Assembly: GCA_021736745.1 (NCBI GenBank)
Contig: JAIPFG010000171.1
Location: 1-6,961 of the forward strand
Direction: 5' to 3'
DNA length: 6,961 bases
Origin: Pseudomonadales bacterium
GTDB lineage: Bacteria > Pseudomonadota > Gammaproteobacteria > Pseudomonadales > IMCC2047
The notes under the pieces are model-generated. The model was not told where the DNA came from. It saw only the letters and a program-made list of their open reading frames with translations, and ran no database searches. Below, one piece after another: positions 1-5,424 of this stretch (position 1 is its first letter; each line of letters begins with the position of its first letter). The position numbers and the translations under genes were made by a program.

Positions 1-144
1 CAAAGACGCCATCACGATGCGATCGAGAATCCAGGCAACGATACCGCTTAAGAGAAAAATCAATAATGCCTGAAGGATGGGATTGTCACTCAGATACCCT
101 AATAAAGGTGTTATTTGTGCTTGTATCTTTTCCACGTGATTCAT
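1..144 (-). CDS. N-terminal fragment of a membrane protein, possibly an MscS-family mechanosensitive channel (partial)
   Basis: The first 48 codons of a gene that runs off the left edge, beginning MNHVEKIQAQITPLLGYLSD. Residues about 23-46 form a hydrophobic segment (LQALLIFLLSGIVAWILDRI) fitting a first transmembrane helix after a short amphipathic N-terminus. Small MscS-type channels often begin this way, with an Asp-Arg-Ile/Val ending at the first helix, but the diagnostic pore helix and beta domain lie outside the window, so the family is inferred. The ATG lies 5 nt beyond the stop of the cation diffusion facilitator gene; AGGAGA overlaps that stop (TAGGAGAC-ATG), so translation is probably coupled. 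The spacing from AGGAG to ATG is only 2 nt, so a GTG three codons further in (position 135) is a possible alternative start. It could instead be another small membrane protein. Confidence 0.5.
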   Translation of the reverse strand, partial: MNHVEKIQAQITPLLGYLSDNPILQALLIFLLSGIVAWILDRIVMASL

Positions 145-145
145 G

Positions 146-151
146 TCTCCT
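146..151 (-). promoter_or_regulatory. Ribosome binding site of the left-edge membrane protein, overlapping the upstream stop codon
   Basis: The minus strand reads TAGGAGACATG. The TAG is the stop of the transporter gene and AGGAGA is the Shine-Dalgarno of the next gene, so ribosomes ending on one gene sit on the start signal of the next. The 2-nt spacing is shorter than usual. Confidence 0.6.
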
Positions 152-1055
152 ACGTTAATGATCTCGCATCAATAAATACCCGGCGTACCCTGGGAAACTG
201 CTGTTTTATCGCCTTATTCAGTTCAGCGCTTAATACTTCGGCCCGACCCACTGGAATATCATTAGAGTAATCCACGCTAATATTGACCAAGATATATTCC
301 GGCCCCATGTGCATCGTCAATACCTCATTGACGCTCTCAATTTCTTCATAATCACTGACGAGTTTCCGAATACCTGATACCACTTCATTTCTCGCACTTT
401 CACCGATCAGTAGCCCTTTGGTTTCATAAGCCAACCAAATAGCGACACCCGCCAGAATCAAACCAATAATAACCGAGGCAATACCGTCAAAATAAAGAAC
501 ACCGGTGACCTGGGTTAACCACACACCGATAAAAGCCACCATTAAGCCCAGCATCGCTGCGGAATCTTCGAACAACACCACAAATAGGGTTGGGTCTTTC
601 CCCCCTCGGATTGCACCAATAAAACTTCGGTTTCCTTTGGTCTTCTTGAATTCCTTTAAAGCGAAAAACAGGGCGATACCTTCAAAAAACATCGCCAACC
701 CGAGCACAATATAGTTAATTAACACATTCTTAATCGGCTCCGGATGGAAAATATGGTGCACACCCTCATAAATTGAAATACCAGCGCCCAACGCAAAAAT
801 AAGCAAGGCAACAACAAAACTCCAAAAGTAAATTTCTTTACCATAGCCAAAGGGAAATTGTTCATCAGCTGGCTGCTTGGCACGTTTGAGCCCATAGAGT
901 AATAGCCCCTGATTGCCGGTGTCGACCAGTGAATGAATTCCTTCTGACATCATTGCCGAACTGCCCGTTATCGTGGCGGCGATAAACTTGGTAATAGCGA
1001 TCAGCGTATTACCCGCCAAAGCCGCATAGATCACTTTTTTGGAAGAGGTCTCCAT
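150..1055 (-). CDS. Cation diffusion facilitator (CDF) family transporter, SLC30A9-like branch
   Basis: A 301-residue inner-membrane divalent-metal/proton antiporter, expected to export Zn2+, Fe2+ or a similar metal. Hydrophobic segments lie near residues 9-30, 77-97, 112-133, 157-180 and 190-209. TM2 carries H41 and D45 in SEGIHSLVDTGNQ, a metal-site signature. The following cytoplasmic loop has FPFGYGKE (67-74), typical of the SLC30A9/ZnT9-like branch. TM5 carries E163-D164 in LFEDSAAMLG where classical CDFs have HxxxD, so the metal ligand set differs from YiiP and the substrate cannot be read off. Residues 213-301 form the cytoplasmic C-terminal domain, including THMGPEYILVNISVDY-like strands. 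Length is normal and the start matches the family, although the Shine-Dalgarno is weak (AAAGG, 2 nt from ATG). It follows the HIT gene by 66 nt and precedes the left-edge membrane gene by 5 nt, so the three probably share a transcript. Confidence 0.92.
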   Translation of the reverse strand: METSSKKVIYAALAGNTLIAITKFIAATITGSSAMMSEGIHSLVDTGNQGLLLYGLKRAKQPADEQFPFGYGKEIYFWSFVVALLIFALGAGISIYEGVHHIFHPEPIKNVLINYIVLGLAMFFEGIALFFALKEFKKTKGNRSFIGAIRGGKDPTLFVVLFEDSAAMLGLMVAFIGVWLTQVTGVLYFDGIASVIIGLILAGVAIWLAYETKGLLIGESARNEVVSGIRKLVSDYEEIESVNEVLTMHMGPEYILVNISVDYSNDIPVGRAEVLSAELNKAIKQQFPRVRRVFIDARSLT

Positions 1056-1121
1056 GGCCTTTGGCTAGCTTACCCTTAGGTTAACGGGAGGAGCGTGCAT
1101 TAAAAATCCATCTCATATACA

Positions 1122-1544
1122 TTAGGGCTTAGGCCGAAACTGTTCAGTCAGCAGCATATTCACGCGATCCTTCATGTTCGCCAACTCCGATTCGGTATAG
1201 GGCATCGCGGGTACTTTACCCCAAACCGGTCCAGGCCAAGCCAAGTCATTTTCATACCGAACAATATGGTGGAGGTGCAACTGGGGAACCTGATTACCTA
1301 AGGCCGCGACATTCATCTTGTCAGCGTTAAACCCATGATCCAATTGACTTGATAAATAACTGGATTCCCAAATTAACTGTTTTTGATCATCCTCCGAAAG
1401 CTGGAATATTTCCCTTACCTCTTCCCGCCGAGGCACCAGGATAAACCAAGGGTAGTTGCTGTCTTTGCAGAGTAACAACCGGCATAAGGGAAAATCGCCC
1501 AAAACTATAGCGTCTTGCAGCAACTGTGGCGCGACTTCAAACAT
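1122..1544 (-). CDS. HIT-family (histidine triad) protein, putative nucleotide hydrolase
   Basis: A 140-residue cytosolic HIT-fold protein. HIT enzymes hydrolyse or transfer nucleoside monophosphates through a phosphohistidine intermediate. Visible signatures are the N-terminal strand LGDFPLCRLLLCKD (15-28), YPWFILVPRR (31-40), KMNVAALGN (76-84) and the triad QLHLHHIVR (88-96). Aligned with HxHxHxx, Q88 replaces the first His, H90 is the expected nucleophile, H92 is the third position and H93 takes a usually hydrophobic place. The Gln-first triad occurs in a proteobacterial subfamily, so activity is not excluded; substrate is unknown. I placed the start at the ATG at 1544 rather than the in-frame GTG at 1553: GGGAGG sits 8 nt before the ATG but overlaps the GTG, and MFEV... 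matches the usual N-terminus. It is divergent from the acetyltransferase gene and leads the row with the CDF transporter. Confidence 0.9.
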   Translation of the reverse strand: MFEVAPQLLQDAIVLGDFPLCRLLLCKDSNYPWFILVPRREEVREIFQLSEDDQKQLIWESSYLSSQLDHGFNADKMNVAALGNQVPQLHLHHIVRYENDLAWPGPVWGKVPAMPYTESELANMKDRVNMLLTEQFRPKP

Positions 1545-1552
1545 AATGAACA

Positions 1553-1558
1553 CCTCCC
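1553..1558 (-). promoter_or_regulatory. Ribosome binding site deciding the start of the HIT gene
   Basis: GGGAGG on the minus strand (in the context GAGGGAGGTG) lies 8 nt before the ATG at 1544. The alternative GTG start at 1553 would overlap this motif and could not use it, so the shorter protein is preferred. Confidence 0.75.
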
Positions 1559-1599
1559 TCTGAATATCTTCTGAAAAACTATTTCTTCAGATTTCAGAG
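1558..1599. repeat. Nested inverted repeat in the divergent HIT/acetyltransferase spacer
   Basis: The outer arms CTCTGAA (1558-1564) and TTCAGAG (1593-1599) are perfect complements, as are the inner arms TCTGAA (1570-1575) and TTCAGA (1586-1591). The order is TCTGAA, TCTGAA, a 10-nt centre, TTCAGA, TTCAGA. It fills the spacer between two divergent starts. It could be a two-site operator, or fold as a hairpin in the plus-strand leader and hide the weak AGAG before the acetyltransferase ATG. The dyad is seen directly; any function is inference. Confidence 0.6.
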
Positions 1600-1601
1600 C
1601 A

Positions 1602-2783
1602 ATGTACCATCACCCACTCATGAATACCAAGAGCGATAGAACGAAATTCAAAATCAAGTTTTTATCTGGTCTTGATCAGATAAATAGCGATAACTGGAAT
1701 CGGCTGACAGGTCTCGACTACCCCTTTTTACGCTATGAATTCTTAGCCGCCCTGGAAACCTCTGGCTGTGTAGCAGCCGAAACCGGCTGGCAACCTCAAC
1801 ACCTACTCGTTTATATCGACGACCAATTGATGGCATTGATGCCACTCTACGTAAAAACTCACTCCTACGGGGAATATGTGTTTGATTGGGCTTGGGCGGA
1901 GGCCTATCATCGCCATGGTGTTCAATACTACCCTAAGCTATTGACCGCCATACCCTTTACCCCCGCTACCGGCTCACGTTTATGCATTGCGCCCGGGCAG
2001 GATCGCCAGTACATTACACGCCGCATCGTTGAAGCTATCAAACAGCAGGTGGAGGAAAAGGGTTATTCCTCCTGGCACCTTTTGTTCCCCCAGAAAAACG
2101 AATTCGACTCATTATCTCAATGTCAGTTAGCGGCGCGGATTGGCTGCCAATATCATTGGTTTAATCGTCAATATAGTGATTTTAACGATTTTCTGGCACG
2201 GCTGAGCTCACGCAAGCGTAAGAATATCAAGCGGGAGCGGCGTCTGGTTGCAGAACAGAAAATTCACATCGTCCGACTGCCTGGCGCAGAGGTCACCGAG
2301 CAACAATTAAAAACCTTCTATGAATTCTATCAGGCCACCTATTACAAACGTGGTCAGCAGGGTTATCTAAATCTGGACTTCTTTACAACTCTCTTGACCA
2401 ACATGCCGGAACAATTGTTGTTGGTATTAGCCTATCGTGAGAATCAACCTATCGCAGGCGCGCTCTGTTTGAAGAGCTGCGACACCCTCTATGGCCGTTA
2501 CTGGGGTTGCCTGGATGAATATGAGTGCCTGCATTTCGAGGCTTGCTATTATCAAGGTATTGAATACTGTATTGAGCAAGGTATTCAGAAATTCGATCCG
2601 GGAGCACAGGGAGAGCACAAAATTTCTCGCGGGTTTGAACCCACCACGACCCGGTCACTACACTGGGTCGCACACTCTGGATTCAGGGCAGCTATTGAAG
2701 ATTTCCTCAAACGCGAAAAGGACGGAGTGGACGAATATATGGTTCACGCGTCGCAGATGCTACCCTTTAAAAATAACAGTTAG
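1602..2783 (+). CDS. FemAB-like GNAT acyltransferase, COG3146 / DUF482 family
   Basis: A 393-residue cytosolic protein of the COG3146 (PF04339, FemAB-like) family, built on a GNAT-type fold; the name implies amino-acyl or acyl transfer, but no substrate is established. Family hallmarks are WNRLTGLDYPFLRYEFLAAL (32-51), WQPQHLLVY (63-71), SSWHLLFP (156-163), a basic stretch SSRKRKNIKRERR (202-214), GYLNLDFF (254-261), TLYGRYWGC (295-303), LHFEACYYQGIEYCI (310-324) and FDPGAQGEHKISRGFEP (331-347). There is no signal peptide or membrane segment, and length is normal. The start is uncertain: the ATG at 1602 has only a weak AGAG 2 nt upstream, and an in-frame ATG at 1620 is possible. It is the only plus-strand gene, divergent from the HIT gene (57 nt between starts) and convergent with trhO, so it is probably monocistronic. 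No neighbour hints at its acceptor. Confidence 0.88.
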   Translation: MYHHPLMNTKSDRTKFKIKFLSGLDQINSDNWNRLTGLDYPFLRYEFLAALETSGCVAAETGWQPQHLLVYIDDQLMALMPLYVKTHSYGEYVFDWAWAEAYHRHGVQYYPKLLTAIPFTPATGSRLCIAPGQDRQYITRRIVEAIKQQVEEKGYSSWHLLFPQKNEFDSLSQCQLAARIGCQYHWFNRQYSDFNDFLARLSSRKRKNIKRERRLVAEQKIHIVRLPGAEVTEQQLKTFYEFYQATYYKRGQQGYLNLDFFTTLLTNMPEQLLLVLAYRENQPIAGALCLKSCDTLYGRYWGCLDEYECLHFEACYYQGIEYCIEQGIQKFDPGAQGEHKISRGFEPTTTRSLHWVAHSGFRAAIEDFLKREKDGVDEYMVHASQMLPFKNNS

Positions 2784-2855
2784 CTAAGTCGTCTGTTCTC
2801 GACAGAGGCGCTTCCCTGTCACCTGAAGAGGTTGGTTTATCTAACGGTAAATCCA

Positions 2856-3842
2856 TCACTCAGCACTCGTGCGTTGCTTCAATAGCCTTTTTCTCCTCTG
2901 CTTATCGGCTTTGGACTGGTTGATTTCTTCATCGGAAATACCGATATGTGAGCCTGCTCGCTGCTTAGCCAGTTCAATCTGCTTTTGGCGTTGTGCAAAT
3001 CGCGTTCTGTCTGCGTCAGTATATTCATCAATGCAACGAGGGCAAGACACACCCTCCTGATAATGTGTAGAGGTCTTATCCTGTTCCGACAAGGGGCGGC
3101 GGCAGGCATAACACATCTCATAACTGCCTGGCTCCAATTGATGATTCACCGCCACTCTGCGATCAAACACAAAGCACTCTCCTTGCCAAAGACTTTCCTG
3201 CGCAGGAATTTCTTCCAAGTATTTAAGAATCCCTCCCTGAAGGTGGTAAACCTCGGCGAAACCTTGTTCCAGCATAAAGGCGCTGGCCTTTTCACAACGA
3301 ATACCTCCAGTGCAATACATGGCGACTTTTTTATGTCTTTTGGGGTCCAGATTAGCTTGCACATACTGGGGAAAATCCCTGAACGTTTCTGTGTCCGGAT
3401 TCAACGCACCGGCAAAGGCGCCAATAGCCACCTCATAATCATTACGCGTATCAATCAACACCACCTCAGGATCACTGATCAATTGATTCCAATCCTTGGG
3501 CTGCACATAGGCACCGACCTGACAATTTGGGTCAACCCCATCCACACCAAGCGTCACAATCTCCTTCTTCAGCTTTACCTTCATTCGGTAAAATGGGTTG
3601 ATGTCACTACTTGATTGTTTACAATCGATATCAGCCAAACGGTGATCCAACCGTAGGAAATTAAGCGCTGCATCAATACCCGACTTCGTGCCAGCTATGG
3701 TCCCGTTAATTCCTTCACGGGCCAGCAATAGCGTACCTGTTATTCCATGCTCAAGACAAAATTGTAATAGCGGTTCGCGCATCTCTTTAAAATCATCCAA
3801 AGTGGCGAATTTATAGAGCGCGGCAATTTGATAATCAGGCAT
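2856..3842 (-). CDS. trhO: tRNA uridine(34) hydroxylase (rhodanese-like, YceA/TrhO family)
   Basis: A 328-residue cytosolic enzyme of the TrhO family, which makes 5-hydroxyuridine at wobble position 34 of certain tRNAs by an oxygen-dependent route. The N-terminal domain (1-95) has ALYKFATLDDF (8-18) and the signature GTLLLAREGINGTIAG (36-51). The rhodanese domain (about 120-215) has VVLIDTRNDYE (127-137) and the active loop YCTGGIRCEK (176-185) with C177 and C183. FVFDRRVAV (224-232) follows, then two CxxC pairs, C244/C247 and C267/C270, likely a small metal-binding knuckle, then a charged tail rich in Lys, Arg and Gln. Length is normal. No good Shine-Dalgarno precedes the ATG, but the start fits the family. 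An intrinsic terminator about 50 nt upstream separates it from bolA, so it needs its own promoter, which I could not place. Confidence 0.95.
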   Translation of the reverse strand: MPDYQIAALYKFATLDDFKEMREPLLQFCLEHGITGTLLLAREGINGTIAGTKSGIDAALNFLRLDHRLADIDCKQSSSDINPFYRMKVKLKKEIVTLGVDGVDPNCQVGAYVQPKDWNQLISDPEVVLIDTRNDYEVAIGAFAGALNPDTETFRDFPQYVQANLDPKRHKKVAMYCTGGIRCEKASAFMLEQGFAEVYHLQGGILKYLEEIPAQESLWQGECFVFDRRVAVNHQLEPGSYEMCYACRRPLSEQDKTSTHYQEGVSCPRCIDEYTDADRTRFAQRQKQIELAKQRAGSHIGISDEEINQSKADKQRRKRLLKQRTSAE

Positions 3843-3890
3843 CGGGATAACTCATGGACTTTTTGAAGCTCAACTATTACACATCAACAG

Positions 3891-3920
3891 CAAAAATCCC
3901 CAGGGTACTATACCCTGGGC
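3891..3920 (-). terminator. Rho-independent terminator after bolA
   Basis: The arms CCCAGGGTA (3899-3907) and TACCCTGGG (3911-3919) form a perfect 9-bp stem with a 3-nt loop. Read on the minus strand, the stem is followed by GATTTTTG, a five-T run at 3892-3896. The plus-strand side has no T run, so it acts on transcripts from bolA and lies between its stop and the trhO start. Confidence 0.85.
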
Positions 3921-3950
3921 AAAATCGGCTGTAGGGTGAAAGGGAGGTTA

Positions 3951-4262
3951 CTACTTGGAACCGCCTCGACAAGCAGGTGACTCCGGTTCAACAGCTCCTT
4001 TTTCCCGCCATTCGGCATCCGTATAAAGGTGTAGCGCCAGCGCATGAATACCATTTTTAAGCTCATCGGCCAATAATTGATAGACCATCTGATGGCGCTT
4101 GACGGCCGTACTGCCCAGAAAATCCGCCGACACCAGCGTCACTTTAAAATGGGACTCTGATCCCGGCGGCACACTGTGGCGAAAACTCTCGTTAATCACC
4201 TGTAGATGGCTAGGCTGAAAGGCCTCTTTTAGTTTTGTTTCGATAACATCTTTAACCGACAT
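3951..4262 (-). CDS. bolA: BolA family protein
   Basis: A 103-residue cytosolic BolA protein. BolA proteins pair with monothiol glutaredoxins to bind or transfer [2Fe-2S] clusters, and E. coli BolA also acts as a DNA-binding regulator of morphology and biofilm genes. Key stretches are KLKEAFQPSHLQVINES (10-26), SVPPGSESHFKVTLVS (30-45), the helix-turn-helix-like AVKRHQMVYQLLADEL (53-68) and GIHALALHLYTDAEW (71-85), where H73 is the family's invariant His. C98 sits in a SPACRGG tail like that of E. coli BolA. I placed the start at 4262: AGGTGA lies 5 nt upstream and the N-terminus then matches E. coli BolA. An in-frame ATG at 4286 would add 8 residues but lies only a few nt from the predicted transcription start. 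Promoter upstream and terminator downstream suggest a single-gene unit. No glutaredoxin gene is in the window. Confidence 0.94.
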   Translation of the reverse strand: MSVKDVIETKLKEAFQPSHLQVINESFRHSVPPGSESHFKVTLVSADFLGSTAVKRHQMVYQLLADELKNGIHALALHLYTDAEWREKGAVEPESPACRGGSK

Positions 4263-4267
4263 AACTC

Positions 4268-4273
4268 TCACCT
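4268..4273 (-). promoter_or_regulatory. Ribosome binding site deciding the bolA start
   Basis: AGGTGA on the minus strand lies 5 nt before the ATG at 4262. It favours this start over the in-frame ATG at 4286, which has AAAGGG close by but almost no leader under the predicted promoter. Confidence 0.6.
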
Positions 4274-4295
4274 GAACGAATCGCATAAGCCCTTT

Positions 4296-4325
4296 ATTAT
4301 GCCTGATTTTATCAGACTACGTCAG
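4296..4325 (-). promoter_or_regulatory. Candidate sigma70 promoter of bolA
   Basis: On the minus strand a -35 box CTGACG (4325-4320, four of six matches) is followed after 18 nt by a -10 box CATAAT (4301-4296, five of six matches). Transcription would begin near 4289 and give a leader of about 27 nt before the bolA ATG. This is a reading by eye; the spacer also contains the short dyad CTGAT-TTT-ATCAG. Confidence 0.5.
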
Positions 4326-4326
4326 C

Positions 4327-4347
4327 GTAAAACCCGCCTCAGTGGCG
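4327..4347 (-). terminator. Weak candidate terminator of the His-rich gene
   Basis: On the minus strand CGCC-ACTGA-GGCG forms a 4-bp GC stem, followed by GGTTTTA. The TGA stop of the His-rich gene falls in the loop. The stem is short and the T run is only four, so at best it is a leaky terminator before the bolA promoter. Confidence 0.3.
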
Positions 4348-4707
4348 ACAATTTGAATGGTGTCGGTGTTTTGGTCGATGTCCATATTGATAACCTAAGG
4401 AATATCCCGGTTGATCATAATAACCAAAATAACTAAATCCGAAATAATCACGCTGATGATCCCGACGGTACCGCCGGTTCTTTTTGTATCGGTCACCACG
4501 ATCATGGTGGCGATGCTTAAACCCAGGGTGTCGGTGATGATCTGTACGATAATGTTGATAGCTACGCTGATTGTCGTGAGCCCCTCGATAATCCGCGTAA
4601 TGGCTGTCGCTAAACTGTCGATGTTTACTGGTAAAGCCATCGGCTATTGCCGAGCTACTGAAACAAATAGCCAACATCGGTAAAAAAATCAATTTTGCTG
4701 TTTTCAT
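4339..4707 (-). CDS. Secreted His/Tyr/Arg-rich small protein of unknown function
   Basis: A 122-residue protein that I do not recognise. Residues 1-22 form a standard Sec signal peptide (two early lysines, hydrophobic LIFLPMLAICF, then SSSAIA before DG), so the mature part of about 100 residues should be periplasmic or outside. C15 in LAIC does not fit a lipobox. By count the mature part has 16 His, 16 Arg, 13 Tyr, 10 Asp and no Glu. KHRHH occurs twice (64-68 and 113-117), and residues 88-108 are aromatic and glycine-rich (FGFSYFGYY...). One Cys is near the C-terminus (C120). Low complexity suggests disorder and metal or polyanion binding, which is inference. The frame is supported by the signal peptide and a strong GGAGG 8 nt before the ATG. 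It lies between the glycosylase gene (93 nt) and bolA, same strand. Confidence 0.8.
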   Translation of the reverse strand: MKTAKLIFLPMLAICFSSSAIADGFTSKHRQFSDSHYADYRGAHDNQRSYQHYRTDHHRHPGFKHRHHDRGDRYKKNRRYRRDHQRDYFGFSYFGYYDQPGYSLGYQYGHRPKHRHHSNCRH

Positions 4708-4715
4708 CTTAAGTT

Positions 4716-4720
4716 CCTCC
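4716..4720 (-). promoter_or_regulatory. Ribosome binding site of the His-rich secreted protein
   Basis: GGAGG on the minus strand lies 8 nt before the ATG at 4707. It is one of the strongest Shine-Dalgarno motifs in the window and supports this low-complexity frame as a real gene over open frames overlapping it on both strands. Confidence 0.75.
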
Positions 4721-4800
4721 AGTTGATCAGTGAAGGAAGGTTAACCCAGCGATGATGAATATAAGCTGAACCGTTATCAGCCTAATAAAGAAGCCTCGGA

Positions 4801-5394
4801 TTAAGAAAGAACTCTTGCCACCTGCTGTTTCAATGTTAAAACAACCTCATCAAACCAAGGGTTCTTGCGCAGCCAAATATTATTACGTGGTGAAGGGTGT
4901 GGAAGCGGTAGATACTTCGGTAAATAGTCACGCCACTGGGCAACCCGCTGGGTGAGCGTGAGCTGATCCTGACCGAGATAATACTGCTGGGCATACTGAC
5001 CAATTAATAACGTCAACGCGATTTCCGGCAGACTCGTATGGATTTTTTCACGCCACATTTTTGCACATTCGGGTCTCGGCGGGAGATCGCCCGATTTACC
5101 TTTACCCGGATAACAGAAGCCCATAGGAACAATGGCAATTTTTGTGGCGTCATAAAAGCTTGGCTTGTCCAAACCCATCCACTCACGCAATCGATCACCG
5201 CTGGGGTCATTCCAGGGAATCCCCGTTGCATGCACCCGAGTACCAGGGGCCTGACCGACTACTAATAGCTTTGCCTTTGGCGTAAAGTCTAATACCGGAT
5301 TTGCGCCCAGTGGCAAATCCACTTCACAAAGTTTGCAGGCGCGTATCTCCTGTAATAGCGGAATCATTTTGTTAATCAGGGATTCCTCAACCAA
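4801..5394 (-). CDS. Uracil-DNA glycosylase family protein (family-4-like, probable iron-sulfur protein)
   Basis: A 197-residue member of the uracil-DNA glycosylase superfamily (COG1573-like), expected to cut uracil or a related damaged base from DNA to start base excision repair. Motif 1 is VVGQAPGTRVHATGIPWND (45-63), where family-4 enzymes have GEAPGxxExxxGxPF; motif 2 is LPLPHPSPRNNIW (162-174), with His166 as the expected catalytic-loop His. C20 and C23, then C94 and C110, match the CxxC...C-x15-C arrangement that holds a [4Fe-4S] cluster in family-4 enzymes. The Q and T in motif 1 and the SPRN loop set it apart from the classic type, so base specificity is uncertain. The start is taken as TTG at 5394 with AGGCGG just upstream; an ATG at 5367 would remove part of the helix before C20 and has no good Shine-Dalgarno. 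It follows the small DUF5062-like gene by 30 nt, probably in one operon. Confidence 0.85.
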   Translation of the reverse strand: MVEESLINKMIPLLQEIRACKLCEVDLPLGANPVLDFTPKAKLLVVGQAPGTRVHATGIPWNDPSGDRLREWMGLDKPSFYDATKIAIVPMGFCYPGKGKSGDLPPRPECAKMWREKIHTSLPEIALTLLIGQYAQQYYLGQDQLTLTQRVAQWRDYLPKYLPLPHPSPRNNIWLRKNPWFDEVVLTLKQQVARVLS

Positions 5395-5424
5395 TCCGCC
5401 TAGGTTCGCTCAAGCTAACCGTTG

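Noticed and set aside
1056..1121. Promoter or terminator in the HIT/CDF gap
   Set aside because: I saw only a short imperfect dyad around TTACCCTTAGGTTAA and no convincing -35/-10 pair, so I treat the two genes as probably co-transcribed.
2787..2822. Possible terminator between the convergent acetyltransferase and trhO genes
   Set aside because: TCTGT-TCTCG-ACAGA is only a 5-bp stem, and no T run follows on either strand.
2985..3614. A 209-codon open frame on the plus strand inside trhO
   Set aside because: It is antisense to a gene with all TrhO motifs, and its protein has no recognisable domain and no credible ribosome binding site.
4303..4315. Short dyad CTGAT-TTT-ATCAG inside the bolA promoter region
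   Set aside because: It is AT-rich and only 5 bp per arm, which is expected by chance; it lies between the -35 and -10 boxes but I cannot argue for an operator.
4395..4683. Open frames of 81 and 90 codons on both strands overlapping the His-rich gene
   Set aside because: Both arise from the repetitive His/Arg/Tyr codon pattern. The 122-residue frame alone has a signal peptide and a GGAGG at good spacing.
4765..4781. Hairpin GCTGA-N7-TCAGC after the glycosylase gene
   Set aside because: The 5-bp stem has a 7-nt loop and is followed on the minus strand by CTTATATTC, not a T run, so a terminator is not supported.
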